Source: Microbulbifer variabilis (GTDB taxonomy: Bacteria > Pseudomonadota > Gammaproteobacteria > Pseudomonadales > Cellvibrionaceae). Taken from it: a DNA stretch of 64,000 bases. Positions 25,001-33,419 of this stretch are shown here, in pieces. The position numbers and the translations under genes are program-made. The notes under the pieces were generated by a model. It saw nothing but the letters and a program-made list of their open reading frames with translations. It searched no databases and was not told the DNA's origin. Every line of letters starts with the position of its first letter. Position 1 is the stretch's first letter. The DNA lies in NCBI RefSeq assembly GCF_020524905.1, contig NZ_JAIVKI010000019.1, positions 1 to 64,000 on the forward strand, read 5' to 3'.

Positions 25001-26303
25001 GCTCCTCTCCAGCGACCTGCTTCACTTGATGGTCGATTCTCTTCATTTGTTGGATCAGCTGGCGAAAATCCCGTGAGAACTCGCCGCTCAAGGTGCTCAG
25101 TGCATCGCCCATTGCTGTCATTACGCTCTCTACTTCGCTATGTAAGCGTTGATCCAGTAATTCATACTGCCTCTTGATGCTCACGTCAGCATTGGATAAA
25201 TCACGAGTGATCACCTGGGACAATTCAGTGATCATTTGCTGGTGGGTCTTGGCAATAAGCTGGGCAAGCTCAACCATTGACTCACGATGATTGTTTGCAG
25301 TCTCTTGGATAATATTCGAGAAATGATTCGGGTCGATGTTGGTGAGAACATCGGCCAGAGCTACAACTCTATTGGTTCTTTGTTCAAAGACCTTGGTCTG
25401 GGTTTCATTCAGGGATATCAGTTGTTTGACTTGGGTGCCCAGTTGCTGGTTGGCGTTGTCAATTCCTTTGGTCAAAGACTCGAATTTGGGCGCTATATCT
25501 GGGATCGATTTTTGTAGTATTTCAATGGATGCCTGCTGTTCATTCAGCATCACAGAGATTTGTTCGGAGTGAATGCGTTGCTGTTCCACCAATGAAGGGA
25601 TCGCATTAAAGACTTCTGGCAGTTCAGTAATACGTTGATGTAGTTGTAGAAGATTTTCCTGGGCACCATTGATTTCAACCAGCAGGGACGTGGTTTGTTC
25701 ACGGTAGATGGCAGCCAACTCGGCATGTTGCTCATGCTGGTCGATTAAAGCTTGTAGGGCGGGGGATACTGCTTGTAGCTGTTGAATAAACTGCTGCAGG
25801 TTGTCACCCATTTGTGAATTTAAACCCTGATTAAATTTTTCAACAACAGCGGTGAGCGATTGAAGAACTTCTTCACTAATACTCTGCTGGAATTTGGCAA
25901 GATCCTGCCGCTGACCATTAATTGCCATCAAGATGTCATCTGAGGTGGCTTTGGCTGGCTGCTCTTTACTGAATAATTGAAAGATAGTGCGAAGAACCAG
26001 TGACAGGAACAAGCCCAGGATACTCGTCATAAAGGCCGTTTCCAGGCCCTGCATCAGCTCTGAAATTGAAGTATCGATATCAGCCAAGTCAAAACCATAG
26101 ATACCGAGAATTATGCCAATAAACGTTCCCAGGATGCCAAGAGCAGTCAGAAGGGATGGCACCTCTTTTACAAAACGTGAAAACTTACCAAAGGGGTAAA
26201 CGGCCAAAGCGATAGCACCAAGGGCAAGCATAACGATAAGAAAGGTGTCGGTTACTTGCTCGGCGGATAATTTAGTCAACCAGTGATAGAAAAACTGGGT
26301 CAT
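24993..26303 (-). CDS. MotA/TolQ/ExbB proton-channel protein with long coiled-coil tail (ZorA-like)
   Basis: 436 residues. Three hydrophobic helices: about 17-41, 48-71 (LLTALGILGTFIGIILGIYGF) and 86-110 (LETAFMTSILGLFLSLVLR). The LLTALGILGTF and AFMTSILG motifs are hallmarks of the ZorA/ExbB group. Residues ~120-430 are Gln/Glu-rich coiled coil, predicted to form a long cytoplasmic tail like that of Zorya ZorA, though shorter than the type I version (over 700 residues). It should form the stator ring with the OmpA-like partner encoded next. The first base of its ATG region overlaps the stop of the methyltransferase-like gene (TAATG). Confidence 0.8.
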   Translation of the reverse strand: MTQFFYHWLTKLSAEQVTDTFLIVMLALGAIALAVYPFGKFSRFVKEVPSLLTALGILGTFIGIILGIYGFDLADIDTSISELMQGLETAFMTSILGLFLSLVLRTIFQLFSKEQPAKATSDDILMAINGQRQDLAKFQQSISEEVLQSLTAVVEKFNQGLNSQMGDNLQQFIQQLQAVSPALQALIDQHEQHAELAAIYREQTTSLLVEINGAQENLLQLHQRITELPEVFNAIPSLVEQQRIHSEQISVMLNEQQASIEILQKSIPDIAPKFESLTKGIDNANQQLGTQVKQLISLNETQTKVFEQRTNRVVALADVLTNIDPNHFSNIIQETANNHRESMVELAQLIAKTHQQMITELSQVITRDLSNADVSIKRQYELLDQRLHSEVESVMTAMGDALSTLSGEFSRDFRQLIQQMKRIDHQVKQVAGEEHV

Positions 26304-27535
26304 TATTGATCCTTTACAACTTTCTGCATTGTTATTTCATGATAAGAGGGCCCGCCGGGTATCCGCCCAGTGCCCTGACTAAGTACTTTCATTTGTGGTA
26401 GAGACTTCACTACGTCAGTAATAGTGCGAAACTTGACCGGCTTATTGCCAGCTGGCTGGAGAAAGGTCCCTACTAGGCCCGACTGCTGTATCTCGAACAC
26501 ACCGCAGTTGACTGGAAGACGCTCTTGTTTGAACAGTAGAAAATGCATGACTCCTGCAACGCTCAGAAACTGATATAAAGCACTGGTGATTATTTGAATT
26601 TCTTCAACGGAAAAGAAGTTGAGTAGATCCCAAAGTAAGATGCAATCCAGATTTTCTGGCAGGCTTGACTGTTTCAAGGCGGCATGCACGGCCCCATCAA
26701 ATGATTCCTTGCGGCTGCATTGCCAAAGTATTGCGGAGTAGAGGTCTGATATAAAAAGCTCACCGGCTTCGCGCTGAAGAAATTGCATATTTCTGCCGAC
26801 TTTCTTCCCGACATCGAGCACTTTGCTGATGGGGGAGCGGCTGACATGTGACATTGCTGCGTCGAAAGCGGTTAAAGGCAGCTCCGTTAGACTTATTTGT
26901 CTAAATGCAGAAATTGCGCCCGAGGTACCCGCAGCCTGTAAAGCATTTTGTGACTTCACATTGCCATACTCGAACATCATTTCGATAAGGTCCTTACGCA
27001 TGCCCTTTCTGTGTAGGAGAGAGGCGCGTAGAGAAACGTTTCCCATAGTTTTCATCAAGTTAAGGGATGAATACCGATAGGTGGGCAGCGGTTCTTGTAA
27101 CGTAAGATGCTCAGAGTTAAAGGTGAAGCCGGATAGGCGTTTAAAGTCGGCGGGTGCAGTGGGCATTGTGCCGGTATAGAGCATGGTATGAAAAATAGTA
27201 CCAGACTTTAAATGAGGCTGGATCTCCTCAATGAGCCGAGTGATAAGCTCGGGCTCCATAAAGTTAAATAAATCCCAGCAGAGAACAACATCAATTTTTA
27301 TTCTCTGTGGTTTTTTGGTCAGATGTTCAGATAGCCTTGAAGCACGGGTTTGTGCATCCAGCGCATTGATTTCAAGCAATAAGCTACGTAAATCTTCAAT
27401 AAATGTCTGGCAGGAAAGTTCTAAGAAAGTTTGTGTAGTGCCGAAGGAGAGGCATCCCAAATCCAACACTTTTGCACCTGGTTGAATGACTTCTTCCACC
27501 AGGGCAGCAATGCCAAAAGATTGATGCTGCAACAT
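26303..27535 (-). CDS. Tandem-duplicated methyltransferase-like protein of the ZorAB-like operon
   Basis: 410 residues made of two similar Rossmann-type halves. Half 1 (about 1-190): AKVLDLGCLSFGTTQTFLE, then IEDL, then VVLCWDLFNFMEPELITRLIEEIQPHLKSGTIFHTML. Half 2 (about 225-400): SKVLDVGKKVGRNMQFLQ, then ISDL, then CILLWDLLNFFSVEEIQIITSALYQFLSVAGVMHFLL. The first half keeps a DLGC SAM-binding-like loop. The second has DVGKKVG, so perhaps only one site binds SAM. Substrate unknown. It is the first gene of a four-gene overlapping operon; a terminator separates it from the bactofilin gene upstream, so it probably has its own promoter. Confidence 0.65.
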   Translation of the reverse strand: MLQHQSFGIAALVEEVIQPGAKVLDLGCLSFGTTQTFLELSCQTFIEDLRSLLLEINALDAQTRASRLSEHLTKKPQRIKIDVVLCWDLFNFMEPELITRLIEEIQPHLKSGTIFHTMLYTGTMPTAPADFKRLSGFTFNSEHLTLQEPLPTYRYSSLNLMKTMGNVSLRASLLHRKGMRKDLIEMMFEYGNVKSQNALQAAGTSGAISAFRQISLTELPLTAFDAAMSHVSRSPISKVLDVGKKVGRNMQFLQREAGELFISDLYSAILWQCSRKESFDGAVHAALKQSSLPENLDCILLWDLLNFFSVEEIQIITSALYQFLSVAGVMHFLLFKQERLPVNCGVFEIQQSGLVGTFLQPAGNKPVKFRTITDVVKSLPQMKVLSQGTGRIPGGPSYHEITMQKVVKDQ

Positions 27536-27552
27536 ATTTCCTTACCAAAAGC

Positions 27553-27577
27553 TAAAGCCCCGGCAATAGCCGGGGCT
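27553..27577 (-). terminator. Terminator after the bactofilin gene
   Basis: AGCCCCGGC / GCCGGGGCT (27556-27564, 27569-27577) with an AATA loop; on the minus strand TTTAGCTTTTGG follows. It separates bactofilin transcription from the ZorAB-like operon, perhaps incompletely. Confidence 0.65.
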
Positions 27578-27606
27578 GGTAATGAGGATTACTAGAAGTT
27601 TTCAGC

Positions 27607-28221
27607 TCAGCTTTCCTCGGCCTCCTCTTCGATTTCCTTGGTGCCGAATAAGTAATCACTACTATCGGATATACTAGAAGAACTATTCACAGTGGAGTTA
27701 CTAGAAGAGTAAGAAGAATTGCTCTGTGCACGATTTGCAGGCTTATCCTCTATCGCAGGCAGATCAGGGTGTACCAGGCGATCAGAGAACTCCTTGTGAC
27801 GTTCCTTCATTTCAGAATCGGTATCTACCATATCCATGGAGCCACGGAATTTACCACCGTCGTCCAGTTTGATTCTGGGCGCGATCAGGTTTCCATTCAC
27901 TTGTGCTGTATTGCGAATTTCGATGAGTTCATCGGCAAGTGCGTCGCCGTCCAGGGTGCCTTCTACAACAATATTTTTTGCGTGAATATTTGCTGTAACT
28001 GCGCCGCCAGTACCCACTGAAAGATTGTGTCCAACCATAATCACAGTGCCATCGACAGTGCCTTCTACGTGAAGGTCCTCGGTACCAATCAGCTCGCCAC
28101 GGAAATTGATTCCTTGGCCCAGCACTGATTTGGCGCCTGAATTCGAGAGAGATGATTGCTGTTCACCAGCACTCATGCCCGCTAGAAATGGTGTGGAATC
28201 ATTACTTTTGTCAGTGCTCAT
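27607..28221 (-). CDS. Bactofilin (polymer-forming cytoskeletal protein)
   Basis: 204 residues. The central beta-helical bactofilin domain (about 33-125) shows the repeating pattern GQGINFRGELIGTEDLHVEGTVDGTV, VEGTLDGDALADELIEIRNTAQVNGNLIAPRIKLDDGGKFRG. It is flanked by a Ser/Asn-rich disordered N-terminus and a long Ser-rich, acidic C-terminal tail ending KEIEEEAEES. Bactofilins polymerise without nucleotide and organise cell-wall or envelope machines. AAGAGAGATT precedes the start. Its position upstream of a wall-anchored motor pair is suggestive, but the terminator between them argues for separate units. Confidence 0.9.
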   Translation of the reverse strand: MSTDKSNDSTPFLAGMSAGEQQSSLSNSGAKSVLGQGINFRGELIGTEDLHVEGTVDGTVIMVGHNLSVGTGGAVTANIHAKNIVVEGTLDGDALADELIEIRNTAQVNGNLIAPRIKLDDGGKFRGSMDMVDTDSEMKERHKEFSDRLVHPDLPAIEDKPANRAQSNSSYSSSNSTVNSSSSISDSSDYLFGTKEIEEEAEES

Positions 28222-29058
28222 CGAAATAAATCTCTTCTTTGTGGTAAAAGTCAGCTATAAAATCTCTTACTCTCATACCTATAGTTGAAAGTGTATTGGT
28301 GTAAAAAGTGATATTTTAAGCTCAAAAAAACACCAACATTCTGGCCATTGACAGTTTTCCTGCGATGGCTGGTATGAGTTACCTGATAAAAATTGAGCAC
28401 TTTTGTATGAGCCATCTCACTGGTCGAGCGCTTCGGAAACATTCTCTTGTGAAGTTACTTATCTAGGTTTCCCCACATTGCTAAGCTGGAGAAAAATTAA
28501 CCTGAGGCCTGAAATCAAGCTACTTTTGCAATAGCTTTTAATATCTTTGCACTCAGTTCAGTGTAAATAGAGTAAGTAAATATTCACTTTCAAATAAGGA
28601 GGACATACTGCTAAATTGCCTGCTGATGGGTATTGAGTCCAATAGAGCTCATAATCGATGAGTTGGTGTGTACCTTCTTACAGCGTGCCTGCCACCACTA
28701 AACGGCTTGGCCATTAATCAAGCTGACCTCGACTTGAATAAGTTAAACTTAGCACGGATTGCACGCAAAAAGTGTGATCAAGAGCACCATTTTCTTTTAA
28801 TTGCTACTTGGGTGCCGGTTATGTGCTCGCACCTTGGGCTTGCAGGAAGCTATGTTTTTTGCATGAGGCTACTGGAGTTTGCGAGTAAATTGTGACTAAG
28901 AAGAAACGCCCACCGTATGATGGTGATCGGCAGGAATTTTTTATTTACAAAAGTGCTTTCCGAAAATTTAATACATCTTTAGGTACTGAAGCGGCTTAAA
29001 ATTTACCTGTTAGGCGAACGCTCGTGATTAGTTTACTCAATTTACTAAGGCTAATTGT
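28222..29058. other. Gap, AT-rich
   Basis: 837 bp between the divergent bactofilin and PhyH genes. The 75-codon plus-strand frame at 28668-28895 shows no family sequence. It must contain both promoters. I find no repeat or hairpin worth naming. Confidence 0.35.
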
Positions 29059-29739
29059 GTGAGGTTTATAAAGGTGGATGATCTGGAATGTGGCCACGCA
29101 TTGATTCGTAATGTTTTATCAGGACATCAATTGAAGACGCTTCAAACCGATTTGGCAACTGTATCACTTACCAATGGTAGAGGGGGTGTGCGCAATGCCG
29201 ATAAAAGATTTCCTTCCGTGGATTCTCTGGCAAAATCAGAAGAGATTTTAAAGTTAGTAGATACCTACTTGATAAAACCTGTCCGGTTGGTGAGAGCCAT
29301 TTTTTTTGACAAAAAAATTGATAATAATTGGTCTTTAGCTTGGCACCAGGATAAGACCGTGGCTGTTTCCTCTCGATTTGAGAGGCATGGTTGGGGTCCT
29401 TGGAGTATCAAAGAAGGAGTCCACCACGTGCAGCCTCCACTAAAGGTATTAAAGGAGATGGTCACATTGCGTGTGCACCTTGACGATACTGGTGTTGATA
29501 ATGGCTGCTTAAAAGTTCTACCTTACAGTCAACGTGAGGGTATTTTGGGGACTGAAGCGATTAAACGCTATGTTGCTAGGGGCGGGGTTGTTCATTGTGA
29601 GGCTAAAGCTGGGGATATACTGATTATGCGTCCTCATATTTTGCACTCATCCGATAAGGTACTCACCTCAGGGCGGCGCCGCATTATTCACCTGGAGTAT
29701 AGTAGCTTTAAGTTACCTTGCGGGGCTTCATGGGTTTGA
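29059..29739 (+). CDS. Phytanoyl-CoA dioxygenase (PhyH) family protein
   Basis: 226 residues, Fe(II)/2-oxoglutarate-dependent oxygenase fold. Likely iron ligands are H and D in WHQDKTVAVS (about residues 95-97) and H in RPHILHSS (about 195). The 2-oxoglutarate-binding Arg lies in SGRRRIIHLEYSS. PhyH relatives hydroxylate lipids or small molecules; the substrate here is unknown. GTG 29059 is the only good in-frame start before the family region. Lone gene convergent with a GNAT gene. Confidence 0.85.
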   Translation: MRFIKVDDLECGHALIRNVLSGHQLKTLQTDLATVSLTNGRGGVRNADKRFPSVDSLAKSEEILKLVDTYLIKPVRLVRAIFFDKKIDNNWSLAWHQDKTVAVSSRFERHGWGPWSIKEGVHHVQPPLKVLKEMVTLRVHLDDTGVDNGCLKVLPYSQREGILGTEAIKRYVARGGVVHCEAKAGDILIMRPHILHSSDKVLTSGRRRIIHLEYSSFKLPCGASWV

Positions 29740-29753
29740 AAGTCAATAACTTG

Positions 29754-30260
29754 TTACACAGGAGGATTAAGGTACTCTAGCTGAGCCTGCCAATACCCAA
29801 CATCGCGCCATTGGCCGAATTTGAATCCTACCTTTTCAAAGTGTGCAACCTTCTTCATGCCCAGTTTTTCATGTAGCGCGACGCTTGCTGGGTTGGGTAA
29901 AGTTATTCCGCCAATAGCGGTACGAATATTCCTCTTTCTTAGCTCGGAAAATAGAGCCAGGTATAGCTCTGTACCCAAGCCCTTCGATTTCATATCGTTG
30001 GCAATATATACACTTGTTTCCACAGAGAATCGATAAGCGCTTCTTTCCTTCCACGGTGTGGCATAAGCGTAACCAACAACCTTTCCGCTTTGCTCTTTCA
30101 CCAGCCAGGGAAGGTTTGAGTTATGGACGGACTCGATTCGCCGGACAATATCAACAGAACTAATAGCTTTCTCTTCGAAGGTGATGGGAGTGTTTATTAT
30201 ATAGTGGTTGTATATTGCAGCTATTGCCTGTGCATCTAAGTTGCTAACAGTCCTAATCAT
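29754..30260 (-). CDS. GNAT N-acetyltransferase (phosphinothricin acetyltransferase-like)
   Basis: 168 residues. Matches the Pat/Bar/YwnH subgroup: AIYNHYIINTPITFEEKAIS at the N-terminus, VVGYAYATPWKERSAYRFSVETSVYI, the acetyl-CoA loop SKGLGTELYLALFSELR, NPASVALHEKLGM and the C-terminal GFKFGQWRDVGYWQ. It acetylates a small amine, perhaps a phosphinothricin- or methionine-sulfoximine-like compound. Full length. Confidence 0.88.
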   Translation of the reverse strand: MIRTVSNLDAQAIAAIYNHYIINTPITFEEKAISSVDIVRRIESVHNSNLPWLVKEQSGKVVGYAYATPWKERSAYRFSVETSVYIANDMKSKGLGTELYLALFSELRKRNIRTAIGGITLPNPASVALHEKLGMKKVAHFEKVGFKFGQWRDVGYWQAQLEYLNPPV

Positions 30261-30320
30261 TATCTTGACAATTTATCCAGTAATAAAAATTTTTAAATGG
30301 AATCCTTGTTGACAAGTGGC

Positions 30321-30776
30321 CTAATAAAGCCATCCAGTTCTAAATGAGACCCCTACATAAACAAAAAGAACAGAAATAAGGGTTACCGGTATTATATGAT
30401 AAGCGAGTGATCTTAGGTTTTGTGGTGAGAGATTGGGGATGACTCTCAGTCTTGCATCTATAGCGAGTAGAAAGGTTCCCGCAAGTAGTATCAACTTGAA
30501 TGATATAAGTCGGGATAATGGGTTTGAAAAGTCAAACCATTGGCTTAGGTTTGGTAGTAAAGTGTATGCCATATAGAGCCCCGAGAGAATCTGTATGGCT
30601 AAGGCGGGGATACCAATTTTCTCGTAGTAGCCCTCAAATTTCGAAATAAATTCAATATCGTTGTTTTTCAGTACACTGGGAAGAATTGTGCAGGCGAGTA
30701 CTAAGTGTCCTCCCGTCCAGATAGTTGCTCCAAGAAGGTGTAAGAACAATACTACATCGTACATCACCATCTCCAA
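30321..30776 (-). CDS. CopD-like/DUF2269-type four-helix membrane protein
   Basis: 151 residues with four membrane helices (about 5-27, 52-74, 88-106, 125-147). HLLGATIWTGGHLVL in helix 1, with conserved His and Trp, is the CopD-type motif (putative copper or haem ligands). Inner-membrane protein of unknown function. The start could also be the internal ATG three codons later (30767). It follows the GNAT gene on the same strand but is 60 nt away with no sign of coupling. Confidence 0.7.
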   Translation of the reverse strand: MEMVMYDVVLFLHLLGATIWTGGHLVLACTILPSVLKNNDIEFISKFEGYYEKIGIPALAIQILSGLYMAYTLLPNLSQWFDFSNPLSRLISFKLILLAGTFLLAIDARLRVIPNLSPQNLRSLAYHIIPVTLISVLFVYVGVSFRTGWLY

Positions 30777-31052
30777 AAGATTCCCTGAGCAGACACTATA
30801 TCGGCTAATTTTTCGGTTGCCTAGCCATAGATTCTTGTCGAGATAAATTTGAGGTGTCTAAGACTGGATGAAACGGATTGGAGTTTAACTTCGCAGAGAA
30901 GCTGTAGGATTTGTAGTTTTAATCCTTTAATTCTTAAAGGGCCATTTATTTCAGGTTGAGCTATTGAGAAGACCTTATCAGGGCATCCGATTTTACCGGA
31001 TACCCCTGCTATGCTTCAATGTGCTTATTTAGAGCTCCAGGGAAGGACCTTG

Positions 31053-32528
31053 TTAAAAGTTGGTTTGAGCCCAATCTGGGACAGAATCCAGTAAAAACTG
31101 CTGGTTTATATCGTTGTTACTGCATTTATAAATTTGTAGGCGCTCGCCTTCTTCTGCAGAGTTGCCTGGTACGTCAATACAGTAACTCCAGTTCTTATCG
31201 CGGTTTTGGATAGTGCCATCCTGTTGAATCTGCCACTTTTCTGAGTTGCCACCATCACAATCCCACAAGTGCATCCTATCGCCATTGTCTGCAGAGCCGG
31301 TATTATAGTCTACGCAGTATTTATTATTACCTTTGGGGCGGAGCTGGCCTTCGGCGGTATAGACAAACTGCTGCTCGTTGCTGGTATTGCAGTTGGATAG
31401 CGTCAGGTTTGAGCCATTACTATACCCCTGGGATACCGTCATACAAAGATCACTATTTGAGACTGAGCGAAGTCGCATATAACCCGACAGGCTTCTTCGA
31501 ACCCCGACAAAAGGGATTGCTTGGCTTGTATAGCTGGGCGTATTAGCAACAGTGCTGGGGTCCATGCCTATTGCGCTAGCTCCGTGGGCAACGGCGAGAT
31601 AAGCATAGCCAAAGTCTGTATTGTTGAAATCTCCCGAGCTATTCCATAAGTGCATCAGCTGTTTGGTGTTGGCCGCCTCATTAGCCGTGACTTGATAGTG
31701 GTCACCAGCTTTCACATTGCCGCAAAATATCCGCTTAGAGCTATTGGAATCTATCGAATCAATATTTCCAGAAAATTCTTCGGGATCTGCTGTATCAATA
31801 TCGGGGCAAAGGAATGCATGCAGATTGTAGTTGTCTAGTGCTGATTCCATGCGGTTATTGACGTTTCCGCTTTGACCACCGGTAAACATAACCAAGACTT
31901 TTTTACCCCTTGGTAGAAGCTCGCCCAGGGTAGGCCAGCCAATATTCTTCAGGGTGCTGCGATAGTCCGAGGAGGATGAGCTGGCCTCTAGGTGCGCAAG
32001 TAGGCCCTGATAACTGAATTGCAATTCACCCAGCTGTTGTTTGATATATTGATCTAACAAGTAGATCTCATCGGCATACCAGGCAGCAAACCAGTTGCTA
32101 TCGGGTTTCATGTCGATATAAAGCATTAGCGGGGCATTGAGCTCATTATTCGCAAGCCAGGCCTTGATGTCGTTCAGGCAGTGAACCAGCCGATCATCAG
32201 CACCATTACTGCTACACATATGATTGCCGATATCACTCTGGCCATGGGCGACATAGGGACCATATGAGCTGCCCTGCCATGGACCGTGGTCGACAACATC
32301 CAGCTCTAGTGAACGAAAGCCTTTATCCAACCAGTCTGTGAGCGTTTCACCGGCTTCCAAGCGCTCGTAGCTGTTGTGAGGTTGGAGGTAGTAGAGTTGG
32401 TCGATGCGATGCTGTTCCTGTGGGGCGTCTGCGATTATTTGGAGGCTGGGGGATGTGCTCGCATGTGTGTTTGCAGAGAAAAATAATATTAACGAGAATA
32501 AACACGAAAAACTGATTTTATTTGGCAT
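31053..32528 (-). CDS. Secreted PI-PLC-like phosphodiesterase with C-terminal ricin-B lectin domain
   Basis: About 491 residues from ATG 32528, which has GGAA 7 nt upstream (in-frame ATG 32540 is the alternative). Signal peptide ISFSCLFSLILFFSANTHA. The catalytic TIM-barrel part (about 25-330) shows QPHNSYERLEAGETLTDWLDKGFRSLELDVVD, the first catalytic His region, and VAHGQSDIGNHMC, LMLYIDMKPD, as in the Ca2+-dependent PI-PLC-like family. A ricin-type beta-trefoil (about 360-490) with CMTVSQGYSNGSNLTLSNC and QxW-like repeats follows. Probable extracellular lipid- or glycan-targeted phosphodiesterase; the lectin suggests binding to polysaccharide or host-like surface sugars. Confidence 0.8.
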   Translation of the reverse strand: MPNKISFSCLFSLILFFSANTHASTSPSLQIIADAPQEQHRIDQLYYLQPHNSYERLEAGETLTDWLDKGFRSLELDVVDHGPWQGSSYGPYVAHGQSDIGNHMCSSNGADDRLVHCLNDIKAWLANNELNAPLMLYIDMKPDSNWFAAWYADEIYLLDQYIKQQLGELQFSYQGLLAHLEASSSSSDYRSTLKNIGWPTLGELLPRGKKVLVMFTGGQSGNVNNRMESALDNYNLHAFLCPDIDTADPEEFSGNIDSIDSNSSKRIFCGNVKAGDHYQVTANEAANTKQLMHLWNSSGDFNNTDFGYAYLAVAHGASAIGMDPSTVANTPSYTSQAIPFVGVRRSLSGYMRLRSVSNSDLCMTVSQGYSNGSNLTLSNCNTSNEQQFVYTAEGQLRPKGNNKYCVDYNTGSADNGDRMHLWDCDGGNSEKWQIQQDGTIQNRDKNWSYCIDVPGNSAEEGERLQIYKCSNNDINQQFLLDSVPDWAQTNF

Positions 32529-32861
32529 AAGAGTTTCCATCTAGGGTTTTAATGATAGAGGCTGCCATGAATGAAAGGGGAGGAATACTAGTACGGTTGT
32601 ATGAAAATGATATGACACTTGCCAATTCAAGGGTTTTTTTTAGTGAATGGCTAAATCTTTGATGGCACTTTGATGAATGTAATTCTCAACGTTAATCTTA
32701 TGATTGCAGACTTAAGCTGAAAATTTTATTATTTTTCTTAGTGGAAAATAAATTTCTATTGAAACTTTCAGTTTCACCTTGGCAAGTGGGGATTCCCTGA
32801 ATGAATGAGTACTTTTAGGGAGGCTTAATTTCAGGGATGTTTGCCAAGGCACAACCTTAAA
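32529..32861. other. Gap, AT-rich
   Basis: About 330 bp between two minus-strand genes, holding the promoter of the PI-PLC-like gene. No ORF, repeat or clear terminator seen. Confidence 0.35.
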
Positions 32862-33146
32862 TTAAGGTTTCTTTTTCATCCGTTTCTCTACCTGTTTTTT
32901 CTCCCACTCAGATCCAAAAAATGTAAAAGGCTTAAAGGTTCGCAGAGCGTGGGAGGCGATTCCGATACCCCAGCCCAGGGCAGCCCACAGGGACCAGAGG
33001 TAGTCGGGAGAGAGGATTAGATTAGCGATAAAAAGGCCAGCAATAACCACCAAGTAGGTGATCAGGTGTTGATAGAAACCCTTGAGTCTTCTTACATGCT
33101 CAATGGCTTCTTTATCTTTTACTGAAGTTTGCTGCTCAGGTTGCAT
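32862..33146 (-). CDS. 2TM-domain protein
   Basis: 94 residues. Two hydrophobic helices (about 29-48 and 54-72) inside the '2TM domain' pattern VRRLKGFYQHLITYLVVIAGLFIANLI...WSLWAALGWGIGIASHALRTF, then a basic tail KKQVEKRMKKKP. Small inner-membrane protein, often attached to LytTR or histidine kinases but here free-standing. Function unknown. Confidence 0.85.
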   Translation of the reverse strand: MQPEQQTSVKDKEAIEHVRRLKGFYQHLITYLVVIAGLFIANLILSPDYLWSLWAALGWGIGIASHALRTFKPFTFFGSEWEKKQVEKRMKKKP

Positions 33147-33377
33147 CTTGTTGATCTCGGAGAAGTCGGGCTATTTGGTGCCGAGTTAATATGCGGTAAT
33201 CAGATCTTGTTGTTTATATAGGGGATATTAACCACAGCCAGGCCTGGCAGGCAAGTGTAAAAGGGGCTGTGAAAGTTGAGTTTTGTAAAGATTGGGCGTT
33301 GATAATCCCGTTGGTTTTGAACGATTTTAGAAAGTTAGGGTGGCGCTGATACCCATGACTGCCGATTCAAACTTATT

Positions 33378-33402
33378 GGGAGCCCGGATTGCCAAGGCTC
33401 CC
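33378..33402 (-). terminator. Possible terminator of the hmgA-maiA operon
   Basis: GGGAGCC / GGCTCCC (33378-33384, 33396-33402) with an 11-nt loop, 17 nt beyond the maiA stop. No T-run follows on the minus strand, so termination strength is uncertain. Confidence 0.35.
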
Positions 33403-33419
33403 GAATAATTCTATAGAAG

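Noticed and set aside
24299-26303. Flagellar MotA/MotB assignment
   Set aside because: No flagellar genes nearby. The channel has three hydrophobic helices with ExbB/ZorA motifs and a long coiled coil that MotA lacks.
28668-28895. 75-codon plus-strand ORF
   Set aside because: No start context or recognisable domain; composition does not look like protein.
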